A DNA stretch of 64,000 bases from Armatimonadota bacterium (GTDB lineage Bacteria; Armatimonadota; Zipacnadia; UBA1398; JAKPQA01). Positions 47,560 to 53,669 of the stretch are shown here, piece by piece; the stretch's first letter is position 1, and every line of letters starts with the position of its first letter. The translations under genes were made by a program, and so were the position numbers. A model generated the notes under the pieces. That model did no database searches. It was not told where the DNA came from and worked only from the letters and a program-made list of their open reading frames with translations. The stretch lies in NCBI GenBank assembly GCA_029547025.1, contig JAKPQA010000237.1, forward strand, positions 1 to 64,000, read 5' to 3'.

Positions 47560-50339
47560 ATTACCACCTCGGCGCACCGAGCGCATAGACCCTTCCCTTC
47601 AGCGAGCCCCGGCACCACGTGCCAGCAGCGGGGGCACCGCTCTCCCTCGGCCCGGGACACGGCCACGCGCAGTCCGGCGATGCGGTCGCTCTCGTAAATG
47701 GGGTCGTCGACGGGATCCGTGCCGCAGACCGCCCTGGACACGATGAGGAACTCGGCCAGTGGAAGTCCCTCGGCCTCAAGCTGATCCACGAGCAACGCGT
47801 ACTCGGCAGGCGCCTCGATCGCGACCTGGCCGTCGAGCGGCTTCTTGAAGAGGTTGGACTCCCGGGCTCGCTCAATGCCGCGGTAGACCTCGCGGCGAAG
47901 CTCGAGCGCCCGGTCAAAGCGAGCCAGGAGCTCGTCATCGCGCCATTCGGGTTGGGACTCGGGCCACGCGGCCAGTTGGACGGTCGGGAGGTCGTCGGTG
48001 CGGAAAAAGGTCTGCCAGATCTCCTCGGTGGTGAATGTGAGCATGGGGGCCAACAGGCGGGTCAGCGAGCTGAGGACCGCGTACAGAGCCGTCTGAGCCG
48101 CACGCCGGGCTTTCGACGCGGCCGGCTCGACGTAGAGGCGGTCTTTCAGCACATCCAGCACCACCGTGCTGAGATCCACGGCGCAGAAGCTGTGAACGTC
48201 CTGGTAGACCTGATGGAAGTCCCAGGCCTCGTAGGCTGCGGTGGCCGCATCGATGAGCACGGCGAGGCGCGCGAGGACCCACCGCTCGAGCGCGGGCAAG
48301 TCGGTGTAGGGCACACCATCGGCGACGGGATCGAAGTCGCCCAGATTGCCCAACAGGAACCGGCAGGTGTTGCGAACGCGGACGTAGGTGTTGGCCACTT
48401 GCTCCAGGATCTGTGCCGAGCAATGGAGATCTCGCTTGCAGTCCACCGAGCAGACCCACCAGCGGAGGATATCGGCGCCGCTGGTCTGGCAGATCTCCTG
48501 CGGGTCGATCGTGTTCCCAAGCGACTTGGACATCTTCCGGCCCTGCTCGTCGACCACAAACCCATGGGTAACTACCGTGCGGTACGGTGGTGTGCCTCGA
48601 TAGGCCATGGCCGTGAGCAGTGAGCTCTGGAACCACCCCCGATGCTGGTCGCTGCCTTCGAGATACACGTCGGCAGGGAAACCAAGGTCGGGGCGCACGT
48701 CGAGCACACCAGCGTAGCTGGTGCCGGAGTCGAACCACACGTCCATGATGTCGGTCTCTTTGCGGAACGCCGACGCGGCGCCTCCGCACTCGGGGCAGAC
48801 AAAGCCCTGAGGCAGGATCTCGTCGGGATTGCGCTGCCACCAGGCATCGGAGCCCTCACGTCGGAAGAGCTCAGCCACAGCGTCAGTGGCCTCCCGGGTG
48901 AACACGGCGGCACCGCAGGGGCAGTGGAAGATCGGAAACGGAACGCCCCACACCCTCTGCCGCGAGATGCACCAGTCGGGTCGGGTTGCCATCATGCCCG
49001 TGATCCGCTGCTCGGCTTCGGATGGAACCCACTGGACCCGGCTCACCGCTTCGAGCGCGGGTGCCCGAAGCCGCTCCATATTGATGAACCACTGTTCTGT
49101 CGCCCGAAAGGCTATTGGATGGTGACAACGCCAGCAATGAGGGTACTGGTGGAGCGTCTTCCCACTCTGGACCAGATAGCCATGGTCCCTGAGCCATGCG
49201 ATGATGTCCGCGTTGGCGTCCTCACAGTACTTGCCCGCGAAGATGCCAGCAGCCTCCGTGAGTTCGGCCCGGTCATTGAGCGGGCTCAAGACCGGCAAGC
49301 CATATTGGCGACCGGTGTTGAAGTCATCCTCACCGTGACCCGGAGCCGTGTGGACACACCCGGTGCCGTCTTCGAGGGTAACGTATTCGGCCAGGACGAT
49401 GGGAGAAGAGCGATCGGCGAAGGGATGACGGCAGAGACACCCTTCGAGTGACTTACCCGCGTGTGTGGCGATGATGTCTCGCTTGGGGGCGCCCCAGAGC
49501 TCGAGCACACGGTCGAGGAGGGCCTCGGCGACGATGATGTACTCGCCCTCGACGAAAGCCACCACGTAACGCGCATCGGGATGGACGGCGATGGCCATGT
49601 TGGCCGGTAGGGTCCACGGGGTGGTGGTCCAGATGACCACCGAGACACGGTCGGATTCCGAGAGCCCAGGGGACAGACGCGAGCGGTCGTCGTTCCACGG
49701 GAATCGGACATAGATGGAGTCGCTGGTCTTGTCGGTATACTCGATCTCGGCGTCGGCCAGGGCCGTCTCGCAGTGCCCGCACCAGTAGACGGGGCGCAGG
49801 CCACGATAGATGTGGCCCGCCCGGGCGATCTCGCCAAACACGCGAATCTGCTCGGCCTCATACTCCCCCCGGAGCGTGAGGTAGGGGTGGTCCCAGTCAC
49901 CACGAACTCCCAGGCGGCGGAACTGCTGCCCCTGGCGTTCGACATAGCGCAGAGCGAGCTCGTGGCACTGCTGCCGCCACTCGAGGGCTCCCACGTCGCG
50001 CCAGTTCCGCCCGGTCTCGCGGTAGAGCACCTGCTCCAACGGCAGACCGTGGTTGTCCCACCCGGGCACGTAAGGGCAGTCATAGCCACGCATTGTTCTG
50101 TACTTGACGCTAATGTCTTTGAGGATCTTGTTCTGTGCTGTGCCGATGTGGATATCGCCGTTGGAATACGGAGGCCCATCATGAAGGATCCACTTCGGGC
50201 ATCCTTCTCGATGACTGCGGACGAGCCGGTAGAGGTCCAGGTCCTCCCATAGCTTCAGGATGTCTGGCTCCCGAGTCGCCAGGTCCGCCTTCATTGGAAA
50301 AGCGGTCTTCGGCAGGTTGAGCGTGTCGGAGTACCCCAT
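47556..50339 (-). CDS. ileS: Isoleucyl-tRNA synthetase
   Basis: The 927-residue class I synthetase charges tRNA-Ile. The HIGH motif is in GPPYSNGDIHIGTAQN near the N-terminus, and KMSKS is in GRKMSKSLGN. The editing domain contains the TTPWTLPANMAI segment. A C-terminal zinc-binding motif (CPRCW, then CARC) and an internal pair (CPCG, CPECGG) are present. It is the first gene of an eight-kilobase minus-strand run. No T-box is seen in its short leader, in contrast to the nearby cimA gene. Confidence 0.97.
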   Translation of the reverse strand: MGYSDTLNLPKTAFPMKADLATREPDILKLWEDLDLYRLVRSHREGCPKWILHDGPPYSNGDIHIGTAQNKILKDISVKYRTMRGYDCPYVPGWDNHGLPLEQVLYRETGRNWRDVGALEWRQQCHELALRYVERQGQQFRRLGVRGDWDHPYLTLRGEYEAEQIRVFGEIARAGHIYRGLRPVYWCGHCETALADAEIEYTDKTSDSIYVRFPWNDDRSRLSPGLSESDRVSVVIWTTTPWTLPANMAIAVHPDARYVVAFVEGEYIIVAEALLDRVLELWGAPKRDIIATHAGKSLEGCLCRHPFADRSSPIVLAEYVTLEDGTGCVHTAPGHGEDDFNTGRQYGLPVLSPLNDRAELTEAAGIFAGKYCEDANADIIAWLRDHGYLVQSGKTLHQYPHCWRCHHPIAFRATEQWFINMERLRAPALEAVSRVQWVPSEAEQRITGMMATRPDWCISRQRVWGVPFPIFHCPCGAAVFTREATDAVAELFRREGSDAWWQRNPDEILPQGFVCPECGGAASAFRKETDIMDVWFDSGTSYAGVLDVRPDLGFPADVYLEGSDQHRGWFQSSLLTAMAYRGTPPYRTVVTHGFVVDEQGRKMSKSLGNTIDPQEICQTSGADILRWWVCSVDCKRDLHCSAQILEQVANTYVRVRNTCRFLLGNLGDFDPVADGVPYTDLPALERWVLARLAVLIDAATAAYEAWDFHQVYQDVHSFCAVDLSTVVLDVLKDRLYVEPAASKARRAAQTALYAVLSSLTRLLAPMLTFTTEEIWQTFFRTDDLPTVQLAAWPESQPEWRDDELLARFDRALELRREVYRGIERARESNLFKKPLDGQVAIEAPAEYALLVDQLEAEGLPLAEFLIVSRAVCGTDPVDDPIYESDRIAGLRVAVSRAEGERCPRCWHVVPGLAEGKGLCARCAEVVM

Positions 50340-50393
50340 TCAAACCACCCCATCTAGTGACGCGGGACCTGGAACCTTCGCCTCGTGGATGCG

Positions 50394-50434
50394 TCATAAA
50401 GGTATGAGATTGTCTGCCGGGGCATTGCCCCGGC
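50394..50434 (+). promoter_or_regulatory. Leader elements between ileS and the WGN-repeat gene
   Basis: The 113-nt divergent gap holds two inverted repeats. TCATA-AAGG-TATGA lies at 50394-50407, a 5-bp perfect palindrome that also supplies the only AT-rich hexamers in the gap. GCCGGGGC-ATT-GCCCCGGC lies at 50416-50434, a perfect 8-bp hairpin ending 18 nt before ATG 50453. The second could form in the 5' end of the repeat gene mRNA. No clear -35 was found. Function unproven. Confidence 0.35.
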
Positions 50435-50452
50435 GTCTGGAGTGAGCGACGG

Positions 50453-50896
50453 ATGCTCAAGACGTATGCATTCACGGCGATCGTCCTCGGTGTGGCTGCC
50501 GCGTGGACGGCCGGCTCCACGCCGGCATGGGCCCAACTTGTCCTCATGCCTCCGGACGCCAGCGACAACGTGCCGGCGGATAAGGACTCCGTGTGGGAGG
50601 TCATCGAGCTCAAGCACATCGGCGCCGGAAGCGTCGCCCAGATCCTCGGAGGCAGCGTCTTCAGCCTGAACTCTGACCTGATGCTGCTCGGCCGTCAGGG
50701 GACGCCTGGCCGCGGCGGCCGCTCGTGGAACAACGGAGGGTGGGGCAACGGCGGTTGGGGAGACAACGGCTGGGGCAACCGCGGCTGGGGAAATGGCGGC
50801 TGGGGCAACAACCGCTGGGGGAACAGCGGCTGGGGCGCCAACGGCTGGACCCAGAACGGATGGGGGCAAGGCGGATACGGCGGACGCGCCTGGTAG
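50453..50896 (+). CDS. Small secreted protein with secretin-N-like segment and tenfold W-G-N pentad repeat
   Basis: The 147-residue protein has a signal peptide (cleavage near PAWA, residue 27). A short segment WEVIELKHIGAGSVAQILGG (about 48-67) resembles the N0/N1 repeats of secretins. Residues 92-141 are ten consecutive five-residue units of the form W-G-N-x-G, giving a Trp every fifth position. Gly, Asn and Trp make up nearly all of this part. The DNA is ten degenerate 15-bp units (50726-50875). No family known to me has this layout. It stands alone on this strand apart from a small ORF 98 nt downstream. GGAG lies about 10 nt before ATG 50453. Confidence 0.75.
   Translation: MLKTYAFTAIVLGVAAAWTAGSTPAWAQLVLMPPDASDNVPADKDSVWEVIELKHIGAGSVAQILGGSVFSLNSDLMLLGRQGTPGRGGRSWNNGGWGNGGWGDNGWGNRGWGNGGWGNNRWGNSGWGANGWTQNGWGQGGYGGRAW
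50726..50875 (+). repeat. Ten tandem 15-bp units encoding W-G-N-x-G
   Basis: Ten in-frame 15-base units, each starting TGG or TAC-like and usually reading tggggcaacNNCgg. Third codon positions vary (GGC, GGG, GGA, GGT for Gly), so the repeat is kept at the protein level rather than by recent DNA duplication. Unit order by residue: WNNGG, WGNGG, WGDNG, WGNRG, WGNGG, WGNNR, WGNSG, WGANG, WTQNG, WGQGG. Confidence 0.85.
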
Positions 50897-50993
50897 GTGC
50901 GATGGCGGCCAAGGAGCTGCGCCTCGGGCGGCGAACAACACCCCCAGCTGGTTCGGCACTGCGGTGCTGGCCGTGGGACGGGAGTGGTCGCCC

Positions 50994-51212
50994 ATGATGC
51001 TGGTGAAGCTCACCGAGATGGACGACGGCACGGTCAAAGCCGAGACGGCAAGAGCCGTGCTCGGGTTCTTCGAAGACATGACGGTGTCGGATGTCGCCGC
51101 CTTTCTCGTCAAACGCGCGGAGGATGTGGGCGAGACGATCCGTTTCGTCGACAAGTTGGATGAGCCCACAGAGCACATCGACTTCCAACGCCTCATGAAG
51201 CGCAAGTTCTAG
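50994..51212 (+). CDS. Small protein of unknown function
   Basis: The frame gives a 72-residue acidic/basic mixed protein (LVKLTEMDDGTVKAETARAV, then DMTVSDVAAFLVKRAEDVGE, then HIDFQRLMKRKF). It has clear amphipathic helices and high GC at third positions, so it is probably coding. ATG 50994 has GGGAG about 10 nt upstream. The same frame stays coding-like for about 60 nt further upstream (SWFGTAVLAVGREWSP) without an ATG; GTG 50963 is possible. It is in a different frame from the WGN-repeat gene, so it is either a second cistron or the end of a frameshifted longer protein. Confidence 0.5.
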   Translation: MMLVKLTEMDDGTVKAETARAVLGFFEDMTVSDVAAFLVKRAEDVGETIRFVDKLDEPTEHIDFQRLMKRKF

Positions 51213-51224
51213 CAACCACGGGCG

Positions 51225-52826
51225 TCAGGCGGGTCCTCCGCCTGACGCCATCTCGCGTGAGCGCGCCCGGCGCAGACCGAAGGTGAGGCTGTCGACCAAC
51301 GCCTCCCAGCTCGCCGCCAGGATGTCCTCCGATACCCCCACGGTTCCCCAGCTCTCGTGTCCGTCAGTGGTCTGGATCAGCACCCGGACTCGGGCGGAGG
51401 CCCCGGCCTCGCCGTTGAGCACGCGGACCTTGTAGTCGGTCAGGCGGATGTGCTCCAGTTCGGGGTAGAAGGGCACGAGCGCCTCCCGCAATGCCCGTGC
51501 CAGGGCATCCACCGGACCCGTGCCCTCTGCGGCCGTGTGGCGGACCTGGTCACCGACCCGGACGCGAATTGTCGCCTCCGTGTAAGTGTCTCCGGCCCCA
51601 TGCCGGCCATCGAGGACGCGATAGTTCTCCAGCACGAAAAACGGGTCGCGGGGCCGCAGAATCTGCTCGGCCAGAAGATGGAAAGAGCCCTCGGCGGCCT
51701 CGAACTCATACCCCTCATACTCCAGGTGCTTGAGGCGCTCCAGCAACCGACCCACCGCGGGGTCGCGCTTGTCGAGGTGGGGATAGGTCGTGTGAAGCTT
51801 CTCGATGATCGTTGCCGTTCCGGACTGCTCCGAGACCAGGATGCGACGCTCATTGCCCACGAGCTCGGGCGCGACGTGCTCGAACGACACGGTCTTCTTG
51901 CGCACAGCGTCGATGTGAGCCCCGCCCTTATGGGCGAAGGCGGAGTTGCCGACATACGGCTGGCGCTCGTCCGGGGCCTCCATGACCATCTCGGAGATGA
52001 AACGCGACACACTGCTCAGGTGCGTGAGCGCCTCTCGCGAGAGCGCAGGGATGCCCTGCTTCAGGACCAGGTTCGGGATGACGGAACAGAGGTTGGCGTT
52101 GCCGCAGCGCTCCCCGTAGCCGTTGATGGTGCCCTGCACTTGGCTGGCCCCCAGATGGACCGCCAGCGCCGCGTTGGCCACGGCACACCCTGCGTCATTG
52201 TGTGTGTGAATGCCCCATGGTACCGCGATGTGCTCGCGGACCTCACGAATCATCTGTTCGAGCTCGTGCGGGAGCGTGCCCCCGTTGGTGTCGCACAGCA
52301 CGACCCATGCGGCACCGCCGTCTTGGGCGGCCCTCAGCGTGGCGAGCGCATACGCGGGGTTGTGCTTGTAGCCGTCGAAGAAGTGCTCGGCATCGTACAC
52401 CACCTCGCGCCCGCGTTCGGCCAGATAGGCGACGGACGACCGGATCATCTCGAGGTTCTCGTCGAGACTGACGCGCAGGATCTCCTCAGCATGCAGATCC
52501 CAGCTCTTGCCAAAGATGGCCACAACGGTCGTCTCGGCCCCGAGCAGCGTCTGGAGGGTAGGATCTGTCTCGGGGCGATTGCCGCCGCGACGCGTACTGC
52601 CAAAGGCGCTCACCTTGGCGTGCTTGAGGTTCAGGGCGCCGACATGGCGGAAGAAGGCGACGTCCTTGGGGTTCGTGGGGTTCGGCCACCCGCCCTCGAT
52701 GTAGTGAATGCCCAGATCGTCGAGGCGCTGGGCGATGCGCAGCTTGTCCTGGAGCGATAGGGCAATGCCCTCGCCCTGACAGCCGTCGCGCAACGTCGTG
52801 TCGTAGATGCTCACGCTCTGGCCCAC
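51225..52826 (-). CDS. cimA: (R)-citramalate synthase
   Basis: The 533-residue enzyme condenses pyruvate and acetyl-CoA to citramalate, opening the threonine-independent route to isoleucine. It is a DRE-TIM metallolyase: IYDTTLRDGCQGEGI is the catalytic start, and GIHTHNDAGCAVANA with NGYGERCGNANL supply metal ligands. The C-terminal about 130 residues are the LeuA-type allosteric domain (feedback by isoleucine in the family). Length and opening separate it from isopropylmalate synthase, but a homocitrate/isopropylmalate relative cannot be fully excluded. GTG 52826 has GGAGGTG about 6 nt upstream. An isoleucine-type T-box precedes it, which strongly supports this function. Confidence 0.93.
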   Translation of the reverse strand: MGQSVSIYDTTLRDGCQGEGIALSLQDKLRIAQRLDDLGIHYIEGGWPNPTNPKDVAFFRHVGALNLKHAKVSAFGSTRRGGNRPETDPTLQTLLGAETTVVAIFGKSWDLHAEEILRVSLDENLEMIRSSVAYLAERGREVVYDAEHFFDGYKHNPAYALATLRAAQDGGAAWVVLCDTNGGTLPHELEQMIREVREHIAVPWGIHTHNDAGCAVANAALAVHLGASQVQGTINGYGERCGNANLCSVIPNLVLKQGIPALSREALTHLSSVSRFISEMVMEAPDERQPYVGNSAFAHKGGAHIDAVRKKTVSFEHVAPELVGNERRILVSEQSGTATIIEKLHTTYPHLDKRDPAVGRLLERLKHLEYEGYEFEAAEGSFHLLAEQILRPRDPFFVLENYRVLDGRHGAGDTYTEATIRVRVGDQVRHTAAEGTGPVDALARALREALVPFYPELEHIRLTDYKVRVLNGEAGASARVRVLIQTTDGHESWGTVGVSEDILAASWEALVDSLTFGLRRARSREMASGGGPA

Positions 52827-52868
52827 GGCAACACCTCCACCCGTGAGGGTCCTGTGGCCCGGAAACGG

Positions 52869-52898
52869 AAAAGTCCGTCTCCGTAGCCGGAGACGGAC
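52869..52898 (-). terminator. Rho-independent terminator of the cimA T-box
   Basis: A perfect 11-bp GC-rich stem with a 4-nt loop followed by four T on the minus strand. Its 5' side follows the T-box sequence directly, so antiterminator and terminator are mutually exclusive in the usual way. It ends 42 nt before the cimA start. Confidence 0.9.
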
Positions 52899-53160
52899 TG
52901 GTCGGTCCGCGGTACCACTCCGCTTCCGATGCGCAATGCACCGGCTCTCTACCGGCCACGGGCTTTGGCCCCACGGGCACCCGCCGATGGCCTGCCCCGC
53001 TAACGGTGGGCTTCCGGCAGCGTCTACTCGCCCACAACAGGGGCTTTCGGGCTGCAACTCGCGGGCGATCTTCGGCTGGGCACCGCTCCCGGGCTCGCAC
53101 CATCCCCGGTTCGCTGAAGCAGAACTCCCAGCGTACTGTTCCCGGTCGTCGTCTTTGTGG
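52869..53160 (-). promoter_or_regulatory. T-box riboswitch (isoleucine specifier) upstream of cimA
   Basis: Reading the minus strand, all T-box landmarks are in order. An AGUA element (53134-53137) faces the specifier loop. The stem I distal region has CAGCGAACCGGGGATGGTGC. The specifier loop GAAGATCGCCC (53063-53073) carries AUC, an isoleucine codon, at 53067-53069. The antiterminator T-box GAGTGGTACCGCGG (52907-52920) has a UGGU bulge able to pair with the ACCA end of uncharged tRNA-Ile. An 11-bp terminator stem (52873-52883 with 52888-52898, loop 52884-52887) ends in UUUU (52869-52872). Uncharged tRNA-Ile should favour the antiterminator and cimA expression. The 5' boundary is approximate. 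Confidence 0.93.
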
Positions 53161-53213
53161 GAACGGACTGGCTATGCAAGGAACAGGCGGCTGCACCGCG
53201 CTAGAGAGGCCGG

Positions 53214-53297
53214 TGCCGAGGAGGGGAGTCGAACCCCTACGAGGGAACCCTCACTGGACCCTGAACCCAGCGCGTCTGCCAGTTCCGCCACCTCGGC
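53214..53297 (-). tRNA. tRNA-Leu (anticodon CAG)
   Basis: A complete class II tRNA folds on the minus strand. The acceptor stem is GCCGAGG (53291-53297) with CCTCGGC (53215-53221), discriminator A at 53214. The anticodon stem-loop is CTGGG-TTCAGGG-TCCAG, giving anticodon CAG for CUG codons. A long variable arm (GAGGG/CCCTC) and T arm AGGGG-TTCGACT-CCCCT are present. The A73 discriminator and variable arm are the leucine identity marks. CCA is not encoded (CCG follows), so it must be added enzymatically. It lies about 55 nt upstream of the T-box on the same strand. Confidence 0.97.
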
Positions 53298-53316
53298 ACG
53301 CTCGACAGCGAAATGC

Positions 53317-53345
53317 ATGTTAGGCACTTCGGTGCCCCGTGTCAA
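53317..53345 (-). promoter_or_regulatory. Promoter of tRNA-Leu (and possibly of the cimA T-box transcript)
   Basis: On the minus strand TTGACA (53340-53345) and TAACAT (53317-53322) are separated by exactly 17 nt. The -35 is perfect and the -10 matches at four positions. Predicted start near 53310, about 13 nt before the mature tRNA 5' end, as is normal for tRNA promoters. No intrinsic terminator and no second promoter are seen between the tRNA and the T-box. Confidence 0.75.
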
Positions 53346-53375
53346 GGGCCGGGGGCGGCGCGACTGCCGCGGCGT

Positions 53376-53404
53376 TTGACACCCCTGTGAGGCACCGGTA
53401 TACT
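53376..53404 (+). promoter_or_regulatory. Near-consensus promoter for secDF
   Basis: TTGACA (53376-53381), a 17-nt spacer and TATACT (53399-53404): the strongest sigma-70-type promoter seen in the window. It faces away from the tRNA-Leu promoter; the two -35 hexamers are 30 nt apart. Predicted start near 53411 gives a leader of about 259 nt before secD. Confidence 0.8.
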
Positions 53405-53410
53405 TCACGC

Positions 53411-53669
53411 TTCGAGACGGTTCCGGACCCTGCTGGCGCCCGGCGACGGCAGGGCTGTCGTGGTGCGTGACACGCGCCACGGCGGGTACCGCTGTGAGGG
53501 CGGAGCTACGCCACCGCGAGCACGGGGCCAGAACGCCCCGAGGTCGGCTGAGTTCGGCGGCCTCCCGTGGGTTGCCGGACCGGCCTGGAGCCAGGGCGCG
53601 CCGCCCAAGGCTCCGGGAGCTCGTGACATTCCCCCGAGGCTCGCCTAGGGGCGGGAGGCCACCTGACGT
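53411..53669 (+). other. Long secD leader without recognised element
   Basis: The predicted transcript has about 259 nt before secD. GC-rich hairpins can be drawn, for example GGGGC-CAGAAC-GCCCC (53524-53539), and a 62-codon frame from GTG 53460 to TAG 53648 has moderate coding-like bias. Neither matches an RNA or protein family known to me. A GGGAGG site at 53652-53657 serves the secD ATG. Confidence 0.35.

Noticed and set aside
53460-53648. 62-codon ORF in the secD leader as a firm gene
   Set aside because: No convincing ribosome site and only moderate codon bias; kept only as a possibility in the findings.
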